From Agroathelia rolfsii (Eukaryota; Basidiomycota; Agaricomycetes; Amylocorticiales; Amylocorticiaceae), in assembly GCA_018343915.1 (NCBI GenBank), contig JABRWF010000008.1, positions 2,418,001-2,482,000 of the forward strand: a stretch of 64,000 nt of DNA, read 5' to 3'. The notes beneath the pieces are model-generated. The model searched no databases. It was not told the DNA's origin and worked only from the letters and a program-made list of their open reading frames with translations. How positions within the stretch are numbered: position 1 is the first letter of the stretch; every line of letters starts with the position of its first letter. Position numbers and translations under genes: made by a program. Of this stretch, positions 33,717 to 45,171 are shown piece by piece.

Positions 33717-34173
33717 TCACAAAGCAAAATGAAACGATTTTCTTCGTCACCGGTGGTCGTACCGGTTTCCAAACGGTTCAGCGGGATTGTCTTCTTCATC
33801 CGGGGCTAGAGCTTGCCCGTACAGTAGTCACGCAAGTCACACAAAATTTAAATGGCAGGGGAGGGTGGTAAAAGGCGCCACTCACGCTTAGCAGTGATAA
33901 ACTTTAATCCCCACGAGGGACTCCTAGAACACCAAGTTTTTAGGCTTGTATTGTGCTTCGGATACAGCTAAGAAATCGGGTAGAACGTATACCCTATTCT
34001 TATCTAAACGGGGTTGTTAACAGGCTTTGGAGGGCACTGTACAATTGCTTCCCGAAGTAGTTCACTGCTTACGTGCTCAGAAAATGTTCGTGCAAAAATA
34101 TGAAATGGGGTGCTCTTCGTGCAAGATCGCTAATCTTGCCTTCTCAGACCGCGGGAGTCCGAGGGAAACTGGT

Positions 34174-34184
34174 AGCTTCGACCT
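34174..34184 (-). promoter_or_regulatory. Self-priming type primer-binding site
   Basis: Two bases inside the 5' LTR, in element sense, lies AGGTCGAAGCT (34184-34174). It is the exact complement of AGCTTCGACCT at 34572-34562, which lies 35 bases after the LTR's TATA box, where the transcript should begin. It shows no TGG start or other match I could make to a tRNA 3' end. Confidence 0.65.
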
Positions 34185-34186
34185 AA

Positions 34187-35034
34187 TGTCAAGGGTAAAC
34201 TCCTTGACTTGTGACGTTGGGCGTGGGGTGCCTACTTGTGCACTTATCAAAACAGTCTACTCTTTAACACTAAGTACTAAAGTACCTACAAATGAGTTTT
34301 CCCACAGATATCACCACTCTAATTCTATTGAGAGGGCGACCGGGTACTTTCTTATCTCACTTGTAATCGTTTGTTCTTAATTCACGCACACGCACGAGGG
34401 GATTCACACCACCTCCAAGTAAAAGGGAGAGAGAGAGAGAGAGAGAGAGAAATGGGCTAGGACGATGAGCCTAGGCCTGAGAGTGTTACCCTGAAGGCGA
34501 AGATTTATTAGTAAACTATGTGAGAGAGTACAACCTGGGTTTTACTTGCCTGAAGGCGAAGAGGTCGAAGCTGAGCTCTTCAGGACAAGTTACATGCACT
34601 ATTTATACTATTCTATAATGGTCCATGCGCAGCATGGATGGTCTGTGCATAGAGGGAGATAGAAGTATGAAAGTGGCAATGCAGGGAAAGAGCGTTTACC
34701 CTAACTCCACCGGGCATCCGTGTGGAGATCCGTTTCCGGACCGATACCGGTAACTGTTAGGAATTGCTCAGGGAAGGAAGGCTGTGTTCCTGGGCTGTGC
34801 GTGATGGTGAAATAGAAGTACGCGCAGCCCCGAGATTACTCCTGTGGCGTGCGGCTTGGAACACGTGAGGGCCAATCACATGACCACTACACTGCCCACA
34901 GTCCACGCCCTAAAGGGTAATTTTTATAAGAGAAATAAAGGAAAAGGAAAGAAAATACCATAACTAATTAAATAAAGGTCCAAATAATACAAGAAAATAG
35001 TCGAAAAATCCGCAAAAATATCCTTCTCATGACA
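34187..35034 (-). repeat. 5' LTR of the gypsy element
   Basis: 848 bp with TGTCA/TGACA ends. In element sense it carries TATAAATA (34607-34600) followed by AGCTTCGACCT (34572-34562), then a (TC)n tract. It is flanked outside by the CCCGT target duplication. Confidence 0.95.
34562..34607 (-). promoter_or_regulatory. LTR core promoter and inferred RNA start
   Basis: TATAAATA at 34607-34600 in element sense; 35 bases from its first T to AGCTTCGACCT, the segment complementary to the primer-binding site. The exact start is inferred from spacing. Confidence 0.6.
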
Positions 35035-35527
35035 CCCGTACCTTTGAGGGGTTAATGTAGGCTTAGGTTGAGTTTTGGTGGCAAGAGTCAGGTGTGCTCT
35101 TGACAGGAAGGACATTTAAAGAGGAAGAAAATCTTAGGATGAGAGCAATGCAATGATGCTGCACAAATTCTGCAGGTTGGTTGATTTGGCCATTATTGGC
35201 AGGAGAGACACTATATTTCCAAAAATGATGGCTAAATCAACCAATATTTCTGATACTTAACATAATAGAAATCTAAACCACATTGATACTGTACTGTATG
35301 TAGTAAAAAACAATGTGGAAGTGAGTGAAAACTGGCACAATTGCACTGCCATTACTTTTTGTGGTAATTAGTAGGAAAGACGAGGTTACCCATATTGTTC
35401 AGAGGCCGGCAGAGATCCGTCTACGGATAAAACTACTTTTTTTCTGTCAACGTGGAGGGAGTACATTGAAAGAATAAAGCTACAGATACACGACGACAAA
35501 CAGGAACATAGAAGACACCTAGACCAT

Positions 35528-37259
35528 CTATCGTGTCCTGGCTTGCCTCTTCTTTACCTCATCATCCTTGCACGCATGCAACATCAGCTTGTTGGGGTGC
35601 CCCGGGGTCATACCGGAATGACCCTTGCTCCAATCGTACGATACAGCATATGCAAAAATGGATCCGTTGCGATTGAAACCCGAGCAGCTGATAGGGCCAG
35701 GCGCGGGATCGAAGGCTAAACAAAAACAATGTGGAGAAGTAGTACGATTAGGATATTTTTTTGTGGTATAAGCACCGCTAATGAGCTTACTCTTTAATCT
35801 TGTGCGGGCATCTTTATCCCAGAAGTGGATTGTGCCATCAGATCCTAAGAAATACAAATAAATCGTAAGACATCACAATATAAAAAAAGATAAAGATGAG
35901 AGTGAGATATCTTACCGCAAGTAGAGAACGTTCCATGAACAGGATGGAAGTTGATATCATTGACGGCATATACAAGGGACTGGTCCTTAGTAGTGGGGCT
36001 AGAATCACGGCGGTGACATTTGAACGAAAAGTTGTTCCTATTGCACAGCAGGCGCAGTTAGAGCAAGTTCCTTAGTGGGGAAAGCACTTCAGGAATATCT
36101 CACGATGCGTCCTTATCTTCGACGTATCTTAGAGAAGAAGATAAAAACATGAGCCCCTTGCAACAGACAATCTGCCTAGAACTTACTGGATAGCTACTCT
36201 GCCTTCAATACTTCCTACAGCAAACCCGGAGCTGGGACTACCAGTAAAGCATGTCACGACTCGTGTTTGCCACTTGAGAGGCGATTGTATAGACTATTTG
36301 GTTCCCGTCAGCATGAGAAATGACACCAATTAAAGAAAACGCTGTGTAATCCTGACTTTGAAAACAGTATTTGGGTTGGAAAGGTTGTAGATTTGGATGT
36401 GCCTCTCGGCGGTGCCGACAACCATCAACGGGAACGAGACGTCCATCGTATAGCATCGCTCAGGCAGGTTGACAGTCATGATCGGGTTCGGTGTACGTGT
36501 GTCCCAGTACTGGTTTTGCGATTGTTACCAGTTAGCATCAGTCGGGAAAACCGGTGCGTGCGCGCGCAATACCCTTGACACGCCACCAAAAGGTGGGCAC
36601 AGGATGCGCATGACACAAGAACAGAGAGAAACGAAGAACACACGTACTTTGATTGTCTTATCCCAGCTGCCGGTTGCAACAATGCCTCCCTGAACGTCTA
36701 TCCACTTGACGACCTTGATGGGCGCGTCATGCTGTGCGATCTGTTGCGCCTGGCCGGTGGAGATGTCGAACAGGCGGGCAGCGTTGTCAGCGCCTGCAGA
36801 GAGGACCCTGTTGCCCTCCTAAGACACAAAAAACATAAGCAATCAATGTTTCAGGGAGCGCATTTGGACTGCCAGTTGAGCACGTGGCAGAAAAACGGCG
36901 GCCACTTGCCTTATTCCAACAGACGCTCAAGACAGGCCCTTGGTGCGAATACATGGCTTTTCCTTGCGTCTGGCCATTTGCTCCAACTTCGTAAATACGA
37001 ACCTGTCGATAGACAGCGTCAGCATGTTAGTCCATGTCGCTCGTTATCAGTTCAAAGCACGAAAATAGCGCGTTCGTGGTCGCGCCACTATAACAATGAC
37101 TGAGCCAGACCGTACATTGTTGTCCCAGCTGCCCACGGCGAGGTAGTCGGCCACAGGCGAAAAGGCAAGCGACGAGATCGAGTCAGAGGGTGGTTCAGCA
37201 ACCTCTATGTCCTTGTCAGCCGTTGCCGCTGCAGGAGATGCAGCACCGAAGAACGACAT
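35528..37259 (-). CDS. RAE1: mRNA export factor Rae1/Gle2, WD40 protein
   Basis: Minus-strand exons 37259-37116, 37002-36910, 36818-36648, 36509-36357, 36293-36187, 36127-36104, 36037-35916, 35844-35791 and 35715-35528, 351 aa. Rae1 binds the Nup98 GLEBS motif at nuclear pores and works in mRNA export and spindle checkpoint. A seven-bladed WD40 propeller is expected. Characteristic stretches: [120 protein letters not shown] and the YDWSKGH motif near the end. Intron 2 (36819-36909) uses a GC donor (GCAAGT). Exon 6 is 24 nt. The most extreme N-terminus is [11 protein letters not shown]. Confidence 0.95.
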
Positions 37260-37765
37260 GGTTTTATTCAAAGGGTCGGGCGCAGAATCAGTGTGTTGTG
37301 TTGTGTAGTGGCGTGCAAAGTGAACCCCTCATCAACTTCGCAGCCGCGTTGGTTATATCCTGACCCCCGCCGAATTGTCAATAGTCATCAAGTCTTATGC
37401 GACAAAATTATGGTCATAGTTTTTTAAGAGATAAAATACATTTCCATCTGGAATGATTGAAGTACAGATGAAGTACAGAGATATAAAATGCAAATACTGC
37501 AATGCAAAGGCGTTGTACATTAATAATGTCCATTTCCCTCCAGACCCAGCAACAAACTGACATTCATGTTCAGCTGCCGCAAAAATAAAAGTAACTATCC
37601 GATTTCACTCGCAGGCGAGTCCCTTCTGTCACCAGGGAAAAAAAACGACGGTTCGTGTGACGGGGAACGAGGATGTTGCGAGAGTACGTATCAAGGACGC
37701 CATGAGGCGCCTCGATATATTCCGGTGTTGTCAAATGATAGGGCTGAACCCTGCAAATGATGTAC

Positions 37766-37841
<76 letters not shown>

Positions 37842-37951
37842 ATCCGTTGGTGTATGATGTGTGGCGGTATCCTAGTTGATGATTGCAATAAATAAATCCA
37901 ATTCGAATTCTGTATGTTGGTGGTGTTTGACTTTGTGCGACGATTGCCTAA
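37260..37951. other. Intergenic with long (GT)n microsatellite
   Basis: Between the RAE1 start and the stop of the next minus-strand gene. A (GT)n tract of about 35 units runs at 37769-37838. Otherwise no coding signal. Confidence 0.6.
37769..37838. repeat. (GT)n microsatellite
   Basis: About 35 uninterrupted GT units ending in TGCGTATCC. It creates a false poly-Val/Cys or poly-Thr/His ORF. Confidence 0.95.
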
Positions 37952-38839
37952 TTAGAAGGCCATGGGGATGACGTTCCAGTCACTGTTTGACATGATAGCC
38001 CAAGTGGATCCTGTTTCCTGTTCGGATTCCTGCTCCTCGTCATCGTCCTGGGCGAGGGCGAGGGCTGCAAGTGCCTCTAGCTCCTTCGTTGCGGCATAGA
38101 TGGAGAATGCTAACCGAGCGCCCATATGGAGGATCTTTGCACCCTCGGGCGAGGACTTCATCCTTGTTCGTATGGCAAGCTTGTATAGATTAGGTTCTCG
38201 CTTTGATGAGGGCATGCCTTGACGAGGGGTGAGTTGCCTCTGTACGGGTGAGAGTGGGGAGGATGCGCGGGGACGGGGCATGCTGATGCGTGAAGGCTTG
38301 GGGGAGGTAGTTGTCTTCTTTAAAGAGTCAGGAATTGGCTTTGTCAGAGACGAAGTGTAAGCTATCGATTGTTTTGTCGCAGGCGAGCCGGCTTGTATCT
38401 CAGGGGTAGGTGGCGCCTTTGTTAACAAAGCGGGACTCGTCTTTGTCAGCTGGACGGAGGGTATCCCGGACGGGTGTGCAGTAGCGGGGACGCTGCTAGA
38501 GTACGTGGTGGGAGTGTTGTAAGATCGTCTCCTTTTATCCCTCTGCTCCTTCTGGTACCGAAGCGATCTATGATGAGGGACGTATGGAGACTGATCCGAT
38601 TTGTTGGTTCTGGAATTGGAACAGATGGTCATCACAGTCATGGGGGGCGATGTAGTCCGCGCGTCCAGGGTGATATAAGTTTCTGTTCTTCTCAGTAGCC
38701 TGGGACCCTTGGCGGGTCGCAATGAGCTAGAAGAAGGAAAAGAAGGCGCCGGGCGTTTGAGTGCAGGAGATGAATCGCTGTTTAATCTAGGAGCGCTGTC
38801 GCTCTTTGCAGAAGTAGCCGCTGCCAGAGACAAGTTCAT
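37952..38839 (-). CDS. Basic Ser/Pro-rich protein, single exon, unknown
   Basis: One minus-strand exon, 295 aa, ATG at 38839. The first 210 residues are Ser/Pro/Lys/Arg-rich and look disordered, with an NLS-like KEQRDKRRR patch. The C-terminal 80 residues look folded: NLYKLAIRTRMKSSPEGAKILHMGARLAFSIYAATKELEALAALALA, then an acidic stretch (DDDEEQESEQE) and ending SNSDWNVIPMAF. The helical block resembles a conserved fungal segment, but I cannot name a family. The single exon is unusual among the genes of this window. Confidence 0.7.
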   Translation of the reverse strand: MNLSLAAATSAKSDSAPRLNSDSSPALKRPAPSFPSSSSLRPAKGPRLLRRTETYITLDARTTSPPMTVMTICSNSRTNKSDQSPYVPHHRSLRYQKEQRDKRRRSYNTPTTYSSSVPATAHPSGIPSVQLTKTSPALLTKAPPTPEIQAGSPATKQSIAYTSSLTKPIPDSLKKTTTSPKPSRISMPRPRASSPLSPVQRQLTPRQGMPSSKREPNLYKLAIRTRMKSSPEGAKILHMGARLAFSIYAATKELEALAALALAQDDDEEQESEQETGSTWAIMSNSDWNVIPMAF

Positions 38840-39985
38840 GTGCTGCCTGGGTGATCTGAGGGAAGAAAAGGACGAACAGATGTTTGGAGAGTAACCCAGT
38901 ATTTATCGGGGATTTGCCCCTAGAGCGCCATAGGAGAGTGGTTCACTGGTTCACTGACTCGGCAGACAATAAGGGGGGAGAGCCCCTAATAAGTTAATTA
39001 CTTGTAACAGATGCGTGTCGGAGCCCAGAGGAGGCGGTGGCGGCGGAACAGTGCTGACTCAGCTCGGCACTCACAGGGACACTGTCGGAGCCGGCTTCGG
39101 AACACTGCCACAGACCTCGGCAGACTACGGCAGACTACTCTTGCTCCAACCGCTTCAACAATATCGACCCCATGGTTCCATGACAATTCCTATACTCCTT
39201 GTGGTCTTTTCATCTACTCCTGTGTGTTTCTCAGCTTCATACCTTTTACCCAGGCGGATGGTCTCGAACTGCTGTCTGGGCTCAACTTAGCTGACGGAGT
39301 AGCATCATGAATCATGATGCGCTGTTACAACAGATGCAATCACCCCATCCGTCCGTCCATCTGTATGTGATGCCTGTGAAAACTTCCAAGACTGCGCTCT
39401 GCCATCCTGTGACATGGTCATTAAGGTGTTTATGACTGTACGCTACCTCTATGATTACGACATCTATACCTTATCATCACTAAAGCTGTAGCTGTACAGT
39501 GTTTCTTCGATTTCTCCCAGGTAACTGATTGAATAACAAAAATATGATGTTATACTCCTTAAATCATTTTTGTGCAGTCTCACATCTGATTACTGCCTGA
39601 TCCGACTGGATGTTACGCATGCCCCGCTCAGTCGCAATTTGACTAGATTCGAGTCATCTGACCATGTCGGCCATGTCTCCAACTACTGTAACGTCATTTT
39701 GGACAGCAAAAATGCATAGTATTCGCACATGATACGTGCATCAACTTCGAAACATAAGAACTGGCAGAGTTTTAATAGGGATAATAAGACTGTAAATAAA
39801 TACATGTCTAAACGTTCATGAATTCCATGTCAATTCTTTGTCTGCGTAAAGTCGATAACTTGATAAATTAGTCTGGCGGCGATAGTTCTTTTGAAGTATG
39901 GTGTAGCATGCAGGCGAGAACGAAGGGTAAGAATTAGAAAGAAAGAAAAAGTAAGGAGCGGGTTTCATTAAATTATGCTCCCTGG
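38840..39985. other. Intergenic, nothing recognised
   Basis: Scanned in six frames. Overlapping ORFs at about 39010-39310 are short and do not join into a known protein. Confidence 0.4.
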
Positions 39986-40664
39986 CTATGCCATTTTGTG
40001 CTGCCCAGTACAGCAGCCGCTACTCTCTGGGCGGCCATCACAGCAGGTCCATATCGGAGTACGCTTTGCACCGCCAGTCCGCTGGTGCTCCAACGATCCT
40101 GAACGTAAGTGTTCATAATTCTCCATAATAAGTTGCCCTGTCGACATCAAAAACAGGGAAATCCATGAACGGGATAAATATAAAGCACGTGAAGTAAACT
40201 GGGTTAATGATGTCCACTCCCGGAGAGCAACATCCCTGAATCTCACCAGGGTGATAGACACAATCTCCTTTGCGCCCCTTGACTCTCGCATCGAAGACTT
40301 TCCGACACCGGACGCACATCACAGGCTCGGATGGTGCAGAACCCCTTTGTGGTACTCGGGAGCGCATCAAGGAATTCGGAGAGATAGAAGAAGAGCCGGC
40401 TTGCGATGGCAATGGTGATGCAAGAGGGCGGGCAGTGTCTGGATAGGGTGTATCATCGTCAGATATGTTCGAATGACGATGAGACGTATGTCCTGGTAGC
40501 GGTTTAGGAGGAAAAGTATAGTTTGGATCCGGCCCAGAGATTGGGGAGCACTGAGACTGCAACTGGAGGGATGGATCGAAGAATGAGCCATGACTGGTTG
40601 ATCTAGGCGGGAAGGTATAAGTTGGCGAAGGGACGCCAAAGTACTCCTTGTCGGATGGTTCCAT
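39986..40664 (-). CDS. CHORD-like zinc-binding protein
   Basis: Minus-strand exons 40664-40247 and 40098-39986 joined across a 148-nt intron, 176 aa. The first 110 residues are Pro/Ser-rich with repeated TYTFPP/NYTFPPKP motifs. The C-terminus holds CVRCRKVFDARVKGRKGDC, then VYHPGSLEH, W-x-CC (IWTCCDG) and GCCTGQHKMA. This C-x2-C ... CxYHPG ... WxCC ... GCxxGxH order matches CHORD-type zinc domains of the Sgt1/Rar1/CHP chaperone group, in a single copy and divergent form. The intron splits the HPG codon; reading through it instead destroys the WxCC half. Interaction with Hsp90 would be an inference only. Confidence 0.7.
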
Positions 40665-43229
40665 TAAGAATTATGATGTATAGCGTGGTGTAACTTGGAT
40701 TATAGATAATAATTAAGAAAATGAAGAACAAAAGCTGTCCTGCTGTTTTCCAGACAGTCAGGAATGTGAAGGTGAAGATACTGAGTGGGACGAAACTGAA
40801 ATCACAAGTCGTGAAGACGCTCATATATAGTCGGTTCGGCTTCAGCACAGCTTACAAAAAGAATCACGATGTTTCATACTCAAAGTAGCATATTTTGAAG
40901 CAACATATCCGATACTTTGAAAGATGGGCACCCAGTAGGTGTGTTGAAGTGACTGCAAGGTCCGATCATGACTCGAACTCCAGCCGAGATGTCTTGACCG
41001 AAGCCGTCATGACACCGGTGGTACCTCTGTACCTGAGCAGTATGACGTGCAGATAGGCACCATAAGTCCCAATATTTGACGAAACATATAGAAAGAGATG
41101 GTGGAGAGCCAGACACTAGATGGAATGATAGACAGTAAATAAATGGCGTTGAATGATTGGAGTCATAGCCATTTCAGGTCAGTGTCAACAGATGTCAACA
41201 ACGCAAGAACTGCCAGTGCTAACAGTGCCTACTAGCAATGCAACTTGGCATTGTTTTCCTATGTATCAACCCAGATGACACTCTGCTCTGTAATAAGCAA
41301 CGATAGTCCTTTGAGCTTCAAGAGGTGGCCCTACGCCTCCTTTCTGCTTAGCCTTTTAGCCGTGAATGTCTTGTGCCCACTTCAATAGTTTGTTCCTGCC
41401 TTTGCTGTCAATTAACACTAGTCCCCCATCGCTGTGATACCTGGCAAAGGTATCATTATGAGCTAAAAAAGGACAAATCGGTGTCCATATTTTACGTTAT
41501 AACTCTACCATACTGTCTAGGCAGTTTGTGCCTGAGCTATTGTAACTGTCCCTCCACATGTTTTACATTCACCCACTTGACTTTCCAGCTCTCAAATAGC
41601 CGAGGGCGAATTCTTTTTGCTCTGCTACTCAAATAAAAAAGGTGAGCAACGACGTAGGCAAAATGCAATTAGCAGTGCGAGCATCTGAGTCTGAGTGCTC
41701 CCCTAAGTGTCACAGTTAACCATACTTTAACCAACTTTTCTGCCTCATCAACATCAAATCGGTATCTCCATCTGGCTATTCATTTACCTCAGACTAGTCG
41801 CGTCTAGCCACCGTTCCTGACAGTGTCTCGCTTCAAGCTTGGCACATGCATTATAATGTATGTGTTGGAATTTGTCGTCTCACGTCACTTCGCCTTTGGC
41901 ACAGACCGCATTGTACACTGTCTCTCTGACGTATATCTACTTCTGATCCGAGGCCTTACTAAGCGTGCCATGTTTGCCGCGTAGTGCTGACATTGTTTGT
42001 TGTAAAAGGCGAAACAAAATAAATCATAGGATCGCGAGAGACGACGAATACAGGTAAGATTGACGCATGATCGAGCGATAAGGCACGAAAATGATGCACT
42101 GATATATTAAACTGAGTTATTGACTGTGTTGCCACAGGCCCCTAACATATCCCATTCGACCTTTTCGCAAAGTTGGTTCGTTTTTGTCCGGAAAATAGCA
42201 GACTGAACTTGATTGCATCGCAAACTAAGATTGAATTGGTATATTCCTGACACGATTTAGACTTATCAGGCTTTTGGTCCACCGTTTTCCGGACAAATCG
42301 GACAAATCTTGCGAATAAGGTATGCCAGGGTCCTGTTTGCCACATCATGTCGTGGATCCACTAAAGTATCGACTTTGCGACTTGCTGTACAGTGTCCCTA
42401 TTCCCTCCCCCTTCCCAAGCTAAGCCAGTGGCTTTTTAGACTTTAAACTTCAAGCCCGCTGAAGATGAAGGGGATCGAATCTATACGACAAACGGGGGCG
42501 ACTAGATTCCGTTAGCTGATGTGCTATCATTCGTACAAGTACAATATCGGTGATACTCAGAGAAAAAAAAATCCGGGAGGGGGGAAAGAGGCTATGATAT
42601 AATCGAGACCTCAGAGGGGCGGCCGCTCACAGATAATCAGTCAATACAATGATAGCGAAGCAGACCGTTCGTGCTCTTGATGATATGGATTTCGAACCCC
42701 AAGATAATATTGTTATTTACCTTGATGCATTTTAGGTATTATTGCACATCCAAGTTGATGATAAAACTGAGCAGCAAGATTAATAGTATCCTTGGAGTTG
42801 TGGCTTCCATATAGCTTCGGTGATGATCGATGACCCATGATCACGCGCTCATGGCTAGTCTCGGAGCCGATAGCCCGAGTATGATATCGTAAGTTGGAAT
42901 AGTCGCCTGTATCGATGACAAGGTAGCAGATTACTAACCTCAAAAGGCGCAATTCCTAACAATCATAATATTTGATAACTAGAACGGCAATCCGTATAAG
43001 GTCAAAGATGCCGTGATCGTTTTACATCATCATATCACACGCGGGCTTCTCGGTATCTCTTATGATTCCTCTATGGCTCAAATACGAGATAGCGTGCTCC
43101 GGATTACTCGCCGGTCTAGATCCTCTGGATAATGAGAAATGATGGTAAGCTGTATAAAGACAAGAGTATCGCGCATAGCGTTTTCTTCAGGACGCCCTCG
43201 TTCTCCCTCTCTTGCCAACGACCGCACCT
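40665..43229. other. Long intergenic region with a hairpin-like inverted repeat
   Basis: 2.56 kb between a minus-strand start and a plus-strand start. No credible gene. Contains a MITE-like inverted repeat near 42130-42350, and is AT-rich elsewhere. Confidence 0.45.
42130..42350. repeat. MITE-like inverted repeat
   Basis: Left arm 'gccacaggcccctaacatatcccattcg...cgcaaagttgg...tttgtccggaaaa' (about 42131-42205) matches the reverse complement of the right arm (about 42283-42345), which reads 'ggcaaacaggaccctggcatacctta...cgcaagatttgtccg...ggaaaa'. The arms are about 60-75 bp and imperfect, with an 80-bp loop. No target duplication was established. Confidence 0.45.
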
Positions 43230-45171
43230 ATGGCCACCTCTAACGACCGTAATGCCCCTCATGAGCGAACAACTCTACTTCCACGCTCCAATTCGGATGC
43301 GAGCATGCGATTGAAAGAGAAGAAGAAGGTGACACCGCTGCCAAAATTGCAGCTTGCTATGGTGTTGTGCCTGCAGCTATCGGAGCCTATTACCGCTTTA
43401 TGCATATACCCATTCATCAATGAGGTTCTATCACTAGCTTTGACACATATCGTTGCTGTATCATCTAAGCATTCTTATAGCTGATCTCCGGTCTCGACAT
43501 CATCCAAGGGGATACCAGAAAGGTAGCGTATTGCTTCAGCCTTCGTTATTATCAAACTAAACGTGTCAGGACCGCTGGCTCTAGGTTGGATATTATGCGG
43601 GCCTTATCGTACGTATTGCTCCTATCACATCTACGTAAGCAAGCTGAAAGCTAGTATAGGAATCGCTTTTCTTCTTCGCCCAAGGCCTTACTGTTTTTGC
43701 TTGGAGCCGAGCTTCCGATACGTTCGGTAGGAAGCCTATTTTACTTGTCGGTCTCTTCGGGCTTTGTGTCTCCATGATATCTTTTGGACTTTCAAAGACC
43801 TTCTGGCAACTGGTGATAAGGTCCGTATTCTGATTAAGCCCTGTATTGTGTTATATCTGATATCTGAATCTATGGTAATGCAGCCGATGTTTGGCGGGTT
43901 TCCTAAATGGCAACATCGGTGTTATGAAGGTATGACATGTCCTGATACTCTCGGCTAATCTTTTCTGACGTCCTAACAGTCCATGATGGGAGAGATTACG
44001 GATTCTACAAACAGAGCCAAGGCATTTTCGTTTTTGCCAGTCATTTGGTGTGTTGGTGTGACAATTGGGTATGAATTGATGCGTCAATTAGCTTGTATGC
44101 ACAAAAAACTGATTCAATATCATAGACCATTGATTGGAGGGGGGTTTTATAAACCACAGCGATACTGGCCTGCAATTTTCAGTAGTCCGTTCTGGGCGGA
44201 GTATCCATATGCTCTTCCTTGCTTCGTGGCAGCATCGTATTCCGCATTTGCTTTTCTGGCGACTGCTTTCTTCCTCGAAGAAGTAAGTGCTACTAGTATT
44301 GGACTAAACTAAGATAAATCTGACGTGAGCTCAACAGAGCTTAAAAAGAAACAAGTATCCTTGTGAATTGGTTAGTGGCACTATACATACGCCCAATCAA
44401 GCTGCCAGTGGAAATGATCGTGTACCATTGAGAGCCGTATTCGTGCGACCCGTCTTGCTTTCGATAGCTATCTACATCTGTATCGCCATTCTGGACATCG
44501 CCTACCAAGCGCTCTTCCCGTTGTTCTATTTTACGGAACAGCGCAATGGTGGTCTGGGCCTACCACCCCAATCAATTGGAAGTGTTATGGCCATATACGG
44601 GATCGCGAATGGCCTCTTCCAAGGCCTTTTCTTCCCCAAGATTCTCGACAAATTCGGTCTCAAAAGGCTTTTGACCATATCCATAAGCTTCTTTATACCT
44701 CTTTTTGCCATATTCCCAGTTCTCAGCGCTGTGAGCATCAAATATGGCAAGGGCCTAGAACTATACATCATACTCGGAATACAGATTGCCATGGCTGTGC
44801 TCGTTGACTTGAGTTATTGTACGTCTTCTTCCCCTTTCATTCAAATTAAATACATGTAGGAACCGTTCTGACGATTTTTCTCCTGTTTCCATACAGCATG
44901 TGTTTTCATCTATATCACGTCTTCTGCTCCGAGTCCGCGCGCCCTCGGTGCTACTAATGGTCTGTCGCAAACGGCCGTTTCGTTTGCTCGTACCTTCGGC
45001 CCCGCTGCATCAACATCTCTTTTTGCTCTCTCGATCAAACAAAATATCTTAGGTGGATCTTTGGTTTATGTCATCATGATCATCCTTTCGGTTGGATCGT
45101 TGCTGGTCGTTAGTTTATTGCCGTCGAAAGCTTGGGATGCAGAAGATAATGAAAATCACGATAATGAGTAA
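43230..45171 (+). CDS. MFS transporter, DHA1/ZIFL-type
   Basis: Nine exons: 43230-43424, 43481-43522, 43585-43608, 43660-43820, 43884-43929, 43980-44068, 44126-44282, 44338-44818 and 44897-45171, 489 aa with about 12 hydrophobic helices. The loop 2-3 motif is WSRASDTFGRKPILLVGLFG (G-x3-D-x2-GRK type), followed by LNGNIGVMKSMMGEITD and the motif-C-like PVIWCVGVTIGPLIGG. The second half has NGLFQGLFFPKILDKFGLKR. These are typical of the fungal DHA1 subset near plant zinc-induced-facilitator-like transporters. Substrate unknown; proton antiport of small molecules is the family norm. Exon 3 is 24 nt (VGYYAGLI). The sugar porter at 45799-48026 is unrelated and converges. Confidence 0.9.

Larger units (their letters stand above)
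27855..35034 (-). mobile_element. Full-length Ty3/gypsy chromovirus-type LTR retrotransposon
   Basis: 7180 bp, transcribed on the minus strand: 5' LTR at 34187-35034, gag, pol, 3' LTR at 27855-28702. The LTRs are both 848 bp and I found no difference by eye. The target-site duplication CCCGT lies at 27850-27854 and 35035-35039. Gag and Pol frames are uninterrupted, and Pol ends in a chromodomain. Primer site, polypurine tract and frameshift signal are all visible, so the copy looks recent and possibly competent. Confidence 0.93.
26685..35371. mobile_element. Tc1/mariner-type inverted-repeat element, interrupted by other elements
   Basis: The left end CTAGTTGTCACAAAAAGTAA (26685) and the reverse complement of the right end CTAATTACCACAAAAAGTAA (ending 35371) match at 17 of 20, flanked by TA on both sides (26683-26684 and 35372-35373). 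Similarity continues inward for about 130 bp, through 'GGCA.T.CAATTGTGC.AGTTTT' and 'CAATGTG.TTTAGATTT'. No transposase frame was found. Removing the solo LTR and the gypsy element leaves roughly 0.64 kb, so it is a non-autonomous copy that has served as a landing site. Confidence 0.65.

Noticed and set aside
34174..34186. tRNA-type primer site of the gypsy element
   Set aside because: No TGG start or tRNA 3' complement seen; the exact match to the 5' end of its own RNA is better.
37657..37888. Poly-Val/Cys and poly-Thr/His reading frames
   Set aside because: Both are translations of the (GT)n microsatellite.
39011..39310. Two overlapping plus-strand frames
   Set aside because: No protein-like composition or homology recognised; no splice partners.
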